From positions 1 through 58,110 of the forward strand of contig NZ_JAGOMQ010000028.1 in the NCBI RefSeq assembly GCF_017993425.1: a stretch of DNA of 58,110 nucleotides, in the 5' to 3' direction. This document shows, one piece after another, positions 29,726-38,879 of this stretch. This stretch comes from Amaricoccus sp. GTDB lineage: Bacteria > Pseudomonadota > Alphaproteobacteria > Rhodobacterales > Rhodobacteraceae. The notes beneath the pieces are model-generated. The model worked only from the letters and a program-made list of their open reading frames with translations, was not told the origin of the DNA and made no database searches. The position numbers were made by a program, and so were the translations under genes. Each line of letters opens with the position of its first letter. The stretch's first letter is position 1.

Positions 29726-29763
29726 GATGTCCAACCGGACGGAATCGTCCGGTGATCAGGACA
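29726..29763. terminator. Strong hairpin, probable bidirectional terminator
   Basis: ACCGGACG-GAAT-CGTCCGGT (29733-29752) is a perfect eight-pair stem with a four-base loop, enclosed by ATGTCC (29726-29731) and GGACAT (29758-29763). It lies between the plus-strand small gene and the convergent transporter gene. Confidence 0.5.
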
Positions 29764-29783
29764 TTGCGCAAATTCGAGACTCC

Positions 29784-29822
29784 AGAGCGGATGGCCCGGT
29801 TTGACCGGGACGACTCCGCTCT
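29784..29822. other. Second intergenic hairpin
   Basis: AGAGCGGA (29784-29791) pairs with TCCGCTCT (29815-29822), with inner arms CCCGG and CCGGG. It ends ten bases before the AEC transporter stop. Together with the previous hairpin it makes a compact two-stem element of about 100 bases that could be an intergenic repeat. Confidence 0.4.
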
Positions 29823-29831
29823 TGCGCGGCG

Positions 29832-30773
29832 TCAGTTGACTCCGCCGAGGATGGTCAGCCAGACCGAGATCGTCAGCACGGAGACCGCGGTGCAGAACAG
29901 CACCGCGCTCGCCGCCTGGGCCTGGCCGCGGGCGTAGAGGCTGGCGAAGACGTAGGCGTTGACCCCCGGCGCCATAGAGGCGGTGACCACGGCGGAGCGG
30001 ACGAATTCCGGCGGCAGCGCGAAGGCCATGCAGAGGCCGTAGGCGATCGCCGGGTGCAGCGCCAGCGACAGCACGGCGATCATGCTCGCCTCCCCGAGCG
30101 AGGCGCGGATCGCGTAGCGGGTCAGCACGCCGCCGAGGCCGAAGAGCGCCGCGGGCAGCGCGGAATCGGCGACCATGTCGACGGCGACCGCCACCGGCTC
30201 GGGGATCGGCACGCCCGAGACGTTGACGAGAAAGCCGATGGCGAGGCCGATCATCAGCGCGTTGCGGAACATGGCGCGGGCCACCGCCTGGGCGGTGCCG
30301 GCGAGGCCGCGGCCGTCGGCGCGGGCGAACTCCATGGCGGTGATGCCGAGCAGGTAGCAGATCGGCGCGTGGATGGCGATGATGGCGAAGTTCGGCGCCA
30401 GCGCGTCGACCCCGTAGGCGCGCTGCATGATCGGGATGCCGAGGAGCAGCGAGTTGGAGAAGAGCGCGCCGAAGCCGATCGCCACCGCCTCGCCGGGGCG
30501 GCGGTGGAAGATCATCCGGGCCCCGAGGATGCCGAGGGCGAAGCAGACGACGGCGCCGGTGTAGAAGGAGACGAGGAGGCGGGCGTCGAAGACCGAGCCG
30601 AGGTCGAGGTCGGCGATGCCGCGGAAGAGCAGCACCGGGACGGCGAAGTTCTGGGTGTAGACCATCAGCCCGTCGACGCCCCCGGCGGAGAAGCGTCCGG
30701 TCCGCGCCGCGAGCCAGCCCGCGCCGATGACGAGGAAGACCGGCAGGACGACGGTGGCGAGCGTCAGGATCAT
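29832..30773 (-). CDS. AEC (auxin efflux carrier) family transporter
   Basis: A 313-residue inner-membrane protein with about ten hydrophobic segments in two halves, as in the AEC/malonate-transporter-like family. Helix-break positions are visible around NFAVPVLLFRGIA (residue 42) and SMAPGVNAYVFASLYARG (residue 268). The substrate is unknown; family members export or import small organic acids or amino acids. Its ATG overlaps the stop of the upstream MBL gene (ATGA), so it is the last gene of the dacC-tmk-holB-tatD-MBL operon. Confidence 0.88.
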   Translation of the reverse strand: MILTLATVVLPVFLVIGAGWLAARTGRFSAGGVDGLMVYTQNFAVPVLLFRGIADLDLGSVFDARLLVSFYTGAVVCFALGILGARMIFHRRPGEAVAIGFGALFSNSLLLGIPIMQRAYGVDALAPNFAIIAIHAPICYLLGITAMEFARADGRGLAGTAQAVARAMFRNALMIGLAIGFLVNVSGVPIPEPVAVAVDMVADSALPAALFGLGGVLTRYAIRASLGEASMIAVLSLALHPAIAYGLCMAFALPPEFVRSAVVTASMAPGVNAYVFASLYARGQAQAASAVLFCTAVSVLTISVWLTILGGVN

Positions 30774-31564
30774 GGCGCGAACCCGAAGGCGAGCCCGTCA
30801 TGGGCGGGGACGACGCCCTCGGGGATCTCGGCGGCGAGGGTGGCGTAGTCGAGGTCGTTGTGCAGGTTGGTCAGGATGGCGCGGCGCGGGGCGAGGCGGG
30901 CGATCCATTCGAGCGAGCGGGCGAGGTGGACGTGGCTCGGGTGCGGCAGGTAGCGCAGCGCGTCGAGGACGAGGACGTCGAGGCCGGCGAGGAGCGGCCA
31001 GCTCGCGTCGGGGATGCCGGAGACGTCGGGGATGTAGGCGAGCCCGCCGATGCGGAAGCCGAGCGCGACGATGTTGCCGTGCCGGACCGGGATCGGGGTG
31101 AAGGGGATCGGGCCCCCCGGGCCGTCGATGGCGAAGGGGCCGTCGATGAGCACGAGGTCGAGGATCGGCGGGTAGTCGGAGCCCGCGGGCGTGGCGAAGG
31201 CGTAGCCGAAGCGCGCCTCGAGCGCCGCGGCGGTGGCGGCGTCGGCCCAGGCCGGCAGGCGCGAGCGGCGGTTGAAGACGACCATCCGGAGGTCGTCGAT
31301 GCCGTGGGTGTGGTCGGCGTGGGGATGGGTGTAGACGACGGCGTCGAGGAGCCCGACGCCGGCGTCGAGGAGCTGGGCGCGGACGTCGGGGGAGCTGTCG
31401 ATCAGGACCCGGGTGACGGCGTCGCCGTCGCGCCGCTCGACGAGGAGCGAGCAGCGGCGGCGGTAGTTGCGCGGGTTCGCCGGGTCGCAGGCGCCCCAGA
31501 GGCCGCCGAGGCGGGGGACGCCGCCGGAGGAGCCGCAGCCGAGGATGGTGGCGCGGAAGCTCAC
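30770..31564 (-). CDS. MBL-fold phosphodiesterase-like hydrolase (PhnP/RNase Z-like)
   Basis: A 264-residue metallo-hydrolase. ILGCGSSGGVPRLGGLWGAC near the start and the metal motif THPHADHTHGID (about residue 75), with later histidines in PIPVRHGN and LTNLHNDLDY, place it with PhnP-type phosphodiesterases. The GTG start overlaps the tatD stop by four bases. The same tatD-MBL pair is widespread in alphaproteobacteria; a role in nucleotide or RNA metabolism is likely but unproven. Confidence 0.88.
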   Translation of the reverse strand: MSFRATILGCGSSGGVPRLGGLWGACDPANPRNYRRRCSLLVERRDGDAVTRVLIDSSPDVRAQLLDAGVGLLDAVVYTHPHADHTHGIDDLRMVVFNRRSRLPAWADAATAAALEARFGYAFATPAGSDYPPILDLVLIDGPFAIDGPGGPIPFTPIPVRHGNIVALGFRIGGLAYIPDVSGIPDASWPLLAGLDVLVLDALRYLPHPSHVHLARSLEWIARLAPRRAILTNLHNDLDYATLAAEIPEGVVPAHDGLAFGFAP

Positions 31565-32361
31565 GCCGGCCTCCAGGCGGCGGCCTTGGCGAAGAGCCGG
31601 TCGAAGTTCGCCGAGGTGGCGAAGGCGAACTCGTCCGCGTCGCGGCCGAGATGCCCGGCCATGGTGCGGGCGGTGTCGGCGACGAAGGCGGGCTCGTTGC
31701 GCTTGCCGCGGTGGGGGAGCGGCGCGAGGTAGGGGGCGTCGGTCTCGACGAGCAGCCGGTCGAGCGGCGCGGCGGCGAAGACCTCGCGGAGCGCGCCCGC
31801 GCTGCGGAAGGTCGCGATGCCGGAGATCGAGAGGTAGAAGCCGAGCGAGAGCGCCGTGGCGGCGAGGTCGGCGCTCGCAGTGAAGCAGTGCATGACGCAC
31901 GCGAAGGGGCCCGCGGCGTGCTCCTCGATCAGGATGCGGGCGATGTCGGCGTCGGCGTCGCGGGCGTGGATGATGAGCGGCAGGCCGGTGCGCCGCGCCG
32001 CCTCGCAATGGACGCGCAGGCTGGCGGCCTGGAGGTCCTTGGTCTCGGCGGAATAGTGGTAGTCGAGGCCGGTCTCGCCGATGCCGACGAGCTTCGGGTG
32101 CGCGGCCAGCGCGACCAGCGCCTCGACGGTGACGGGCGGCTCCTCGTGGACGTGGAGCGGATGGCCGCCGGCGGCCCAGAACACCCCCTCGTGCGCCTCG
32201 GCGATGGCGCGGACCCGGTCGGCCTGCCGGAGCCGGGTGCAGATCGTCACCATGCGGGTGACGCCCGCCGCGGCGGCGCGGGCGACGATGGCGTCGGTCT
32301 CGCCGTCGAAGTCGGGGAAGTCGAGGTGGCAATGGCTGTCGACGAGGGCGGACGCGGACAT
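31561..32361 (-). CDS. tatD: TatD family metal-dependent deoxyribonuclease
   Basis: A 266-residue TIM-barrel hydrolase. Metal-binding residues are visible in DSHCHLDFPDF (residues 8-18), GIGETGLDYHY (Glu), LIIHARDAD, VMHCFTASADL and VETDAPYLAP. It has TatD/YcfH length. Family members are 3'-5' DNA exonucleases or D-aminoacyl-tRNA-related hydrolases. It is embedded between holB and the MBL gene in a leftward operon. Confidence 0.93.
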   Translation of the reverse strand: MSASALVDSHCHLDFPDFDGETDAIVARAAAAGVTRMVTICTRLRQADRVRAIAEAHEGVFWAAGGHPLHVHEEPPVTVEALVALAAHPKLVGIGETGLDYHYSAETKDLQAASLRVHCEAARRTGLPLIIHARDADADIARILIEEHAAGPFACVMHCFTASADLAATALSLGFYLSISGIATFRSAGALREVFAAAPLDRLLVETDAPYLAPLPHRGKRNEPAFVADTARTMAGHLGRDADEFAFATSANFDRLFAKAAAWRPA

Positions 32362-32388
32362 GGGGGTCGCTCGGAGAAAAGAGGGCCG

Positions 32389-33516
32389 TCAGCCGGCGAG
32401 AGCGCGGGCCTCGGCCGCCGCCGCGTCGATGCGCAGGAGGGTATCGAGGATCACCTGTCCCGGGTCAAGATGCACGGCGCGGGCGTGCTCGATCCGCGGG
32501 CCGAGGCGGGCGCCGAGCTCGGCCCAGATGCGGGCCTGGGCGGGGTCGGCGGCGTGGCGGGCGAGGGCGCGGGCCTCGGCCGCGGAGACCGGCGGGGTGG
32601 GGGCGCCGGCCGCCGCGCGGGCGGCGCGGGCGAGCGCGAGGCGGATCAGCGCCAGCGCGGCGTCGTAGCGGGTCTCGGCGGCGCGGCCCGCGCAGGACTC
32701 GGCCAGCGCGACAGCGCGGCGGCGGTCCATGCCGGGCGCCTCGGCGAGAAGGCCGGCGATGGCGTCGTAGAGCGCCGGGCCCTCGACCGCGGCGAGGCGC
32801 ATCGCCTCGCCGACGGAGCCGCCGCCGAGGGTGGCGAGCGCGGCGGCGCGGTCGGGGTCGCCGTGGGCGGCGGCGCCGGGCGCGCCGCCTTCGGCGGCCG
32901 CGAGCGCGCGGGCGAGGTCGTCGGGGCCGAGCGGGGCGCAGCGCAGCTCGCGGCAGCGCGAGCGGATCGTCGGCAGGAGCCGCGCCGGGGCGTGGCAGAC
33001 GAGGAGGAGGAGGGCGCGGGCCGGCGGCTCCTCCAGCGTCTTGAGGAGGGCGTTCGCGGCCTGCGGGGTCAGCTCGTCGGCGGCGTCGACGATGGCGACG
33101 CGCCAGGCGCCGTCGGCGGCGGTGAGCTGGAAGAAGCCCTTGAGCGCGCGCACCTCGTCGACGCCGATTGCGGTTTTGAACCGCTTCGCCTTGTCGTCCC
33201 AGCCGCGGCGGACGAGGGCGATCCCGGGCTCGCCGAGGGCGGCGACGCGGCGGAAGACCGGGTGGGCGGGGTCCATGTCGAGGCTGGCGTCGAGGCTGGC
33301 GCCGCCGCCGGCGCGCAGGCGGCGGGCGATGCGCCAGGCGAGGGTCGCCTTGCCGACGCCGCGCGGCCCGGTGACGAGCCAGCCGTGGTGGAGCCGCCCG
33401 GCGGCCTCGGCGGCGAGGAAGGCGCGCTCGGCGGCCTCCTGGCCGTAGAGCCGTTCCGTCAGGCGCGGATGCGGCGCGCCCTCCAGCCGGTCCGGCTCGT
33501 CCTCCGGCCCGCTCAC
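32389..33516 (-). CDS. holB: DNA polymerase III subunit delta'
   Basis: A 375-residue clamp-loader subunit. The P-loop-like GPRGVGKATL (about residue 49) is in the AAA+ fold. The central IGVDEVRALKGFFQLTAADG and ANALLKTLEEPP motifs are diagnostic of delta', as is the arginine-finger region LLPTIRSRCREL. The zinc-cysteine module seen in E. coli is absent here. The GTG start overlaps the tmk stop (GTGA), the usual tmk-holB coupling. Confidence 0.92.
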   Translation of the reverse strand: MSGPEDEPDRLEGAPHPRLTERLYGQEAAERAFLAAEAAGRLHHGWLVTGPRGVGKATLAWRIARRLRAGGGASLDASLDMDPAHPVFRRVAALGEPGIALVRRGWDDKAKRFKTAIGVDEVRALKGFFQLTAADGAWRVAIVDAADELTPQAANALLKTLEEPPARALLLLVCHAPARLLPTIRSRCRELRCAPLGPDDLARALAAAEGGAPGAAAHGDPDRAAALATLGGGSVGEAMRLAAVEGPALYDAIAGLLAEAPGMDRRRAVALAESCAGRAAETRYDAALALIRLALARAARAAAGAPTPPVSAAEARALARHAADPAQARIWAELGARLGPRIEHARAVHLDPGQVILDTLLRIDAAAAEARALAG

Positions 33517-34127
33517 GGCAGGGCGACGGCGGCGACGCGCGCGGCGACCGCGTCGGCGTCGCCGGCGGCGGGCACGAGGCGGCAGCGGTCGGGGAACTCG
33601 GCGGCGAGCGCGAGGAAGCCGTCGCGCAGCCGGCGCTGGAACTCGGGGCCGAGCCGCTCGAAGCGGTCCTCGCTCCCGCCGCGGGCGGCGCCGCGGGCAT
33701 GGGCCTCGTCGGGATCGAGGTCGAGGATGATGGTGAGATCGGGCTCGCGGCCGATCATCAGGGCATGGAGCGCGTCGACGGTCGCCCGCAGGTCGGCGCG
33801 AGCGGCGCCCTGGTAGACCCGGGTCGAGTCGGCGAAGCGGTCGGTGACGACGGTGCGTCCGGCGGCGAGCGCCGGCGCGATGGTGCGTTCGAGGTGGTCG
33901 CGGCGGGCGGCGGTGAAGAGCAGGCACTCGGCCTCCGCCGACCAGCGCCCCGGCGCCCCCTCGACGAGCAGCCGCCGGATCTCCTCGGCCCCGGCGGAGC
34001 CGCCCGGCTCGCGGGTCTCCACCACGTCGGCGCCGGCGGCGCGCAGCGCGGCGGCGAGGCGGCGGAGCTGGGTGGTCTTGCCCGCCCCGTCGACGCCCTC
34101 GAAGCTGATGAAGCGGCCGGGGATCAT
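33513..34127 (-). CDS. tmk: Thymidylate kinase
   Basis: A 204-residue kinase that phosphorylates dTMP to dTDP. The P-loop is EGVDGAGKTTQ (residues 10-20), the DR(F/Y) motif TDRFADSTRVYQG, and the LID contains RGAARGGSEDRFE. The REPGG motif follows strand 2. The length is normal. Its ATG overlaps the dacC stop by four bases, and its stop overlaps the holB start. Confidence 0.95.
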   Translation of the reverse strand: MIPGRFISFEGVDGAGKTTQLRRLAAALRAAGADVVETREPGGSAGAEEIRRLLVEGAPGRWSAEAECLLFTAARRDHLERTIAPALAAGRTVVTDRFADSTRVYQGAARADLRATVDALHALMIGREPDLTIILDLDPDEAHARGAARGGSEDRFERLGPEFQRRLRDGFLALAAEFPDRCRLVPAAGDADAVAARVAAVALP

Positions 34128-35296
34128 TCCTCCGCCGCCGCGGGGGCCTCGCCGCGGCCGGGCAGGAGCGCCAGGGCGCGGTCGATCGCCGTCCTTCCGG
34201 CGGCCTGGATGCGCACCCCGAGGCCGCCCTCCGCCACGTCGGCGCCCGCGAGGAGCGGGAAGCTCGCCGGCGGCGCGTCGGGCAGCGTCACCTCGAGCCG
34301 CCCGATCTGCTGGCCGGCGGCGACCGGGGCCGGCACCGGCCCGTCATAGACGACGCGCGCCTTGGCCTGCGCCGCGGCGCCGCGGGGCACCAGCATCTGG
34401 ATCGTCTCGCCCGGGACCAGCGGCACCGTCGGCGCCGCGCCGAGCCAGACCTCGGCCTGCGCCACCTCGGCGCCCTTGTCGTAGAGCTTCAGCGTCTCGA
34501 AGGCCCCGAAGGCCCAGTTGACGATCTCCGCGCTCTCCGCCGACCGGTCCTGCAGCGAGCCCAGGCCGCTGATCACGAAGACGATCCGCTGGCCGTCGCG
34601 CACCGCCGAGCCGACGAGGCCGTAGCCCGCCTCGGAGGTGTGCCCGGTCTTCAGGCCGTCCGCCCCGAGACCGGCGGTCAGCAGCGGGTTGCGGTTCTGC
34701 TGGGTGATGCCGTTGTAGGTGAACTCGGTCTGCGAGAAATGCGCATACTCCTCGGGGAAGTCGGTCATGATCCGCCGCGCGATGGTCACGAGGTCCTCGG
34801 CGCTCATCACGTGGCCGGGCTCGGGCCAGCCGGAGGCGTTCTTCAGCGTGGTCCCGTTCATGCCGAGCTCGTGGGCGCGCTCGGTCATCGCCTTGGCGAA
34901 GGCGCTCTCCGAGCCATAGAGGTTCTCCGCCACCACCACGCAGGCGTCGTTGCCGGACTGCACGATGATGCCGAGGATCAGGTCCTTGACCTGCACCTTC
35001 TTGCCGGCCTCGAGGAACATGCGCGAGCCGCCCATCTCCTGCGCATGGTCCGAGACGATGAACTCGGTCTCCGGGGTCACCCGCCCGTCGCGCAAGGCAT
35101 CGAAGAGCATATAGAGCGTCATCAGCTTCGACATCGACGCCGGCGGCAGCGGCGTGTCGGCGTTCTTGGCGTAGAGCGTCAGCCCGGTGGCGTGGTCGAC
35201 GACGAGCGCCGTGGAGCCGCGGCTCTCGAAGGCCCCCGCCGGGGCGGCCGCGACGAGCGCCAGCGCCAGCGCCGCGAGCCAGGTTCTGGGGGTCAT
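34124..35296 (-). CDS. dacC: D-alanyl-D-alanine carboxypeptidase (PBP5/6 type)
   Basis: A 390-residue periplasmic enzyme that trims the terminal D-Ala of peptidoglycan. After a signal peptide (about residues 1-22) come SMSK (S54, K57), SGN (S114-N116) and KTG in DGLKTGHTSEAG, the three penicillin-binding motifs. A PBP5-type C-terminal beta domain follows, ending in a probable amphipathic membrane anchor (RTAIDRALALLPG). Start 35296 has GGAGA seven bases upstream. It is the head of the dacC-tmk-holB-tatD-MBL-AEC operon. Confidence 0.95.
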   Translation of the reverse strand: MTPRTWLAALALALVAAAPAGAFESRGSTALVVDHATGLTLYAKNADTPLPPASMSKLMTLYMLFDALRDGRVTPETEFIVSDHAQEMGGSRMFLEAGKKVQVKDLILGIIVQSGNDACVVVAENLYGSESAFAKAMTERAHELGMNGTTLKNASGWPEPGHVMSAEDLVTIARRIMTDFPEEYAHFSQTEFTYNGITQQNRNPLLTAGLGADGLKTGHTSEAGYGLVGSAVRDGQRIVFVISGLGSLQDRSAESAEIVNWAFGAFETLKLYDKGAEVAQAEVWLGAAPTVPLVPGETIQMLVPRGAAAQAKARVVYDGPVPAPVAAGQQIGRLEVTLPDAPPASFPLLAGADVAEGGLGVRIQAAGRTAIDRALALLPGRGEAPAAAEE

Positions 35297-35351
35297 GCGA
35301 GGTCTCCTTCCCGCCGCTCGACGCAACCCATAGGCGAGGCGGGGCGGGGTG

Positions 35352-35855
35352 TCAAAACAGCCGCCCGATGAGCGCGGCCGGGCCGGAGGCGGGCTTCGCC
35401 GCCGTGGCAGGCCCGGTTGCGGGCCCGGCGGCGGTCTCGGCGAGCCGCGGCTCGCGGCGGAGCGCGGTCACTCGCACCCGGGCCGGCCCGTCGCCGACGC
35501 CGAGGGCCTCGGCGGCCGCGGCGGAGATGCGGATCGCCCCGCCGCGCCCCGCCGCGCCGCGGAAGAGCGCGACGTCCACATGCGCCTCGCCCCCGGCGAG
35601 GGCGACGCGGGCGCGCTCGGGGCGGGCGAGGCCGGGAACGACGGCCCAGAGGCCGGGCGCGCCCTCCGGGTCGGCCGCCGCGGGGCCGGTCCAGTCGAAG
35701 ACGCCGGGGGCGAGCATGTCCTCGAAGCTCAGCCGCAGCTCCTCCGGCCCGCGGGGGGCGGGGGGGGGCGGGTCGGCCGCCGGCGTCGCGCAGCCGGCAA
35801 GGGCGGCGGCGAGCGTCGCGGCGGCCGAGAGCTTTGCGAGCGCTGGCCAAGCCAT
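35352..35855 (-). CDS. Lipoprotein with partial RlpA-like domain
   Basis: A 167-residue lipoprotein: the lipobox LAGC gives Cys22. The middle is Pro-rich and diverged. IRISAAAAEALGVGDGPARV then VTALRREP resembles the second half of the RlpA double-psi beta-barrel, but the first half, which should carry the YG..F.G..TA motif, is missing. In relatives an rlpA or SPOR-type lipoprotein gene precedes dacC, so this is probably a reduced homologue. GGAGG precedes the start. Confidence 0.65.
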   Translation of the reverse strand: MAWPALAKLSAAATLAAALAGCATPAADPPPPAPRGPEELRLSFEDMLAPGVFDWTGPAAADPEGAPGLWAVVPGLARPERARVALAGGEAHVDVALFRGAAGRGGAIRISAAAAEALGVGDGPARVRVTALRREPRLAETAAGPATGPATAAKPASGPAALIGRLF

Positions 35856-35937
35856 GCCGCCTCCGAGATCCTGCCGCCGCGATGTAGGCGCCGCGCCGGC
35901 GGGAGGGAAGGGCGGCGCCGGGGTCAGGGCGCCGGGA

Positions 35938-37944
35938 TCAGTCGGGCAGCCGCAGCACGCTGTCGCGGCCGCGCGAGCGCAGCTGCACGCCGTCGGCGGC
36001 GATCGCCACGACCTGCACGCCCTTGACCGTGTCGCCGGCCTTGACGCGCTGGGTGTCGCCGTTCGGCAGCTGGATCAGCGCGTGCTTGCCGCCGGCCCCG
36101 CCGAAGATGCCGACGAGCGCGAGCTTCGAGCTGCTGACCGCGGGCTCCTGCCGGCGCTGCGCCTGGGCGCGGACGGTCTGCTTCGGCGGCTCGGGCCGCT
36201 GGGCGACGGCCTTGGCCGGCACGGTCGGGATGGTGGCGCGGACGGTCGGCTTCCTTGCCGGCTGCGGGGCCGGCGAGACGGCGCGAACGGTCCTCGGCGC
36301 CGCGGCCGCCGCCTTCGGCGCGGCGGGCTGGGCGTAGCGCGTCGTCGTGCGGGCCGGCTGCGGCGCGGGCTGGAGCGCCGCGGTCTGCACGCGCGGGGGC
36401 TGCGCCCTGGCCGGCTGGGCGGTGACGACGGGCTGCGTCCGCACCGCGGGCTGCGCCGCGGCCGCGGGGCGCGCCGGTGCCGGCGCGGCGGAGGCCCGCA
36501 CCTGCGCCGGTTGCGCCTTGGGCTGCGGCGCAGCGGCGCGCACGGGCGCCTGCTCCGGACGCGGCGTGGCGCGGACGACCGGCTGCGGCGCGGGCGTGGG
36601 CGTCGCCGCGATGCGGCGCGGCTCGGGGGCGAGGACGGAGGAGAGGCCCGGCGTCTCGGCGAGCGGCGCGAGCGAGGCGACCTGCACGCCTTTCGGCTCC
36701 GGCGCCTTGCGGGCGGGGATCGCCAGCGCCAGCGCGTCGGGGCGGGCGCGCGGGGTGACGCTGGCGGCCGCGGCGAAGGCGTCCTCCGGCGTCGCCGCCT
36801 CGGCCGGGGTGGCGATGGCGGCGTCGAGGCTCGCCACGAGGCTCTCGACCGCGCTGCGGCGCGGCGCGGCGGCGGGACGCGGCGCCGGGCCGCCCTCGAC
36901 CAGCGCGGCGGTGCGGACGGGGGCCGCGACAGGGGTCGCGACGGCGGCCTCGGCGCGCGGGCGCGGCATCGGCGCGCCCGCGGCGGCAGGCGCGGCGGCC
37001 GGGATCGCGGCGGCGGCCGGGGCGGGCGCGATGGCCGCCGGCCGCGCCGGCGGCGGCGCGACGTCGACGAGCGGCGTCCCGAGCCGCGGCGCCGGCGGCG
37101 TCCCCGGCAGGTCGGGCGGCATGCCGCGGGTGGCGATGGTTGCCGGCCCGAGCGCGGGATCGGCCGGGATGACCGCATAGGTCCGCTCCGGCGGCGGCGC
37201 GACGAGGCCGAGCGGCCGGGACGGCGGCGGCGCGGCGCGCAGCGTGGCGGTCCGGGCCGGCGCGGCGGGCTTCGCCGCCGGCGCGGCGGCTGCGGGCGGC
37301 GTCAGCGCCTCGGCCTCGGGCGCCTCGGCGACCGCCATGGGCGCGGCCTCGGCCGGAGCCTCGGCGCCGGGGGCGAGCGCGACGGCGTCCGCGGGCGCCG
37401 GTTCCGAGGCCCAGGGGCCCAGCCAGGCGAGGAGGGCGAGCGTCGCAGCGACGCCGGTCGCCGCCGTGGCGGCGCCGCCGGGCAGCGCCGGCAGGCCGCT
37501 GCCGAAATCGGGGGCCGCGCCGAAGCCGGGGAAGGCCCCGCCGCCGGTCACCCGGGCGGGGCGGATGCCGGCGCGGGCGAGGAAGCCGCGCGCCTCGCGG
37601 AGGGTCGCGCGCGACACGGCGGCGGCGGGACGCAGGCCGTCGGCGCCGCGCGGCCCGAGGCGCAGCGCCAGCGTGCGGCCGGAGGCGCCGAGCGCCCGGC
37701 CGGCGGCGCGGGCGGCGGCCTCGCGGTCGGGGGCGCGGCCGCGCCAGACCTCGCGCTCGGGCAGGATGGCGGTCAGCCGCCCGCGCCGCCGGCGAATGTC
37801 CGCTCCGACGGCGCCCAGCGCCTCGACCGCGTCCGCCGCGTCGAGCTCGACGACCCGCGGCGCGGCGCCGTCCTCCTCCACCACGAGTTCGGGATAACCG
37901 AAACGCAGGCGAAACTCCGGCCTGCCCGTGCCTGTCGCGTTCAT
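35938..37944 (-). CDS. Large Pro/Ala-rich inner-membrane protein with GspC/PilP-like C-terminal domain
   Basis: A 668-residue protein. The N-terminal region (about 1-150) is folded and cytoplasmic; one transmembrane helix follows near residues 160-180 (ATAATGVAATLALLAWLGPW). Then comes about 420 residues of Ala/Pro/Arg-rich linker and a C-terminal domain of about 60 residues (LALVGIFGGAGGKHALIQLP, then GDTQRVKAGDTVKGVQVVAI) that resembles the periplasmic HR/PilP domain of GspC/PilP. The layout suggests a spanning protein contacting the outer membrane or wall, but no secretion or pilus genes are nearby. The start has only a weak ribosome-binding site. Confidence 0.7.
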   Translation of the reverse strand: MNATGTGRPEFRLRFGYPELVVEEDGAAPRVVELDAADAVEALGAVGADIRRRRGRLTAILPEREVWRGRAPDREAAARAAGRALGASGRTLALRLGPRGADGLRPAAAVSRATLREARGFLARAGIRPARVTGGGAFPGFGAAPDFGSGLPALPGGAATAATGVAATLALLAWLGPWASEPAPADAVALAPGAEAPAEAAPMAVAEAPEAEALTPPAAAAPAAKPAAPARTATLRAAPPPSRPLGLVAPPPERTYAVIPADPALGPATIATRGMPPDLPGTPPAPRLGTPLVDVAPPPARPAAIAPAPAAAAIPAAAPAAAGAPMPRPRAEAAVATPVAAPVRTAALVEGGPAPRPAAAPRRSAVESLVASLDAAIATPAEAATPEDAFAAAASVTPRARPDALALAIPARKAPEPKGVQVASLAPLAETPGLSSVLAPEPRRIAATPTPAPQPVVRATPRPEQAPVRAAAPQPKAQPAQVRASAAPAPARPAAAAQPAVRTQPVVTAQPARAQPPRVQTAALQPAPQPARTTTRYAQPAAPKAAAAAPRTVRAVSPAPQPARKPTVRATIPTVPAKAVAQRPEPPKQTVRAQAQRRQEPAVSSSKLALVGIFGGAGGKHALIQLPNGDTQRVKAGDTVKGVQVVAIAADGVQLRSRGRDSVLRLPD

Positions 37945-38100
37945 ACTGGCCCCGATCTTTGTCGGTTGTCTGCTCTGCGGGCAGCGTAACCCATCCCGTC
38001 GCGCCATGCCAGCATTGCGTGCGCCTCACGCGACTTTTAGTTGTCCCCCCGCGTGGGTTGCGGCAGATGGTTCACGCAGATCGCCCGAGGAGCCCCCGAC

Positions 38101-38802
38101 ATGCGTCCCATCCACGCCGCGCTGACCGTCGTCGCGCTCTCCCTGCCGCCCGTCGCCCTCGCCCAGGGCGCGCCGGGGACGGCGCCCGAGCCGCGGCGGC
38201 TGACCGTGAGCGGCGAGGCCGAGGTGCAGGCGGCGCCGGACCGCGCCGCCTTCACGGCAGGCGTGCAGACCGAGGCGCTGAGCGCGGCCGACGCGCTCGG
38301 CGCCACCGCCAAGGCGATGCAGGCGGTGTTCGCGGCGCTGGAGGCGCAGGGCGTCGCCGCGGCGGACATGCAGACGAGCCAGCTCTCGGTCGACCCGCTC
38401 TGGGATTCGCCGCCCGACGGCCGCCAGCCGCGGGTGCGCGGCTATGCGGCGGCCAACATGGTCACGGTGCGGGTGCGCGACGTGGCGAAGCTCGGCGCGT
38501 TGATCGACGCGGTGGGCGCCGCCGGCGCGAACCGGATCTTCGGGATCTCCTTCGACGTCGAGGATCCGAAGGCGAGCCTCGACGACGCCCGCCGCCGCGC
38601 CGTCGAGGACGCCCGCTCCAGGGCGGAGCTCCTCGCCACGGCCGCGGGCGTGACCCTCGGCCCGGTGATCTCGATCCGCGAGGGCGGCGGCGGCGGCCCG
38701 GTCCCGATGTTCGCCCGCGCCGAGGCGATGGGAGACATGCCCGTCGCCGCCGGGACCGTCAGCCTGTCGGCAAGCGTCGAGATCGTGTACGGGATCGAGT
38801 AG
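38101..38802 (+). CDS. SIMPL domain (DUF541) periplasmic protein
   Basis: A 233-residue exported protein with a signal peptide ending near LAQG (residue 21). RRLTVSGEAEVQAAPDRAAF is the diagnostic start of the SIMPL/DUF541 domain, and the RRAVEDARSRAELLATAAGV and VSLSASVEIVYGI blocks follow. Related proteins (YggE) are linked to oxidative stress or to signalling but have no firm role. It is monocistronic and divergent from the GspC/PilP-like gene. Confidence 0.88.
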   Translation: MRPIHAALTVVALSLPPVALAQGAPGTAPEPRRLTVSGEAEVQAAPDRAAFTAGVQTEALSAADALGATAKAMQAVFAALEAQGVAAADMQTSQLSVDPLWDSPPDGRQPRVRGYAAANMVTVRVRDVAKLGALIDAVGAAGANRIFGISFDVEDPKASLDDARRRAVEDARSRAELLATAAGVTLGPVISIREGGGGGPVPMFARAEAMGDMPVAAGTVSLSASVEIVYGIE

Positions 38803-38879
38803 CTCCGCCCCTTGCGCGCGGTCGACGCCCGCCCGCCCCCCCGTTTGCGCGTGTGCGAGGTCGGGGCCTTTCAACCCGA

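Noticed and set aside
35368-37989. Open frame of 870 codons opposite the GspC/PilP-like gene
   Set aside because: Arg/Gly repeats mirror the Ala/Pro-rich coding strand; no start signal or family match.
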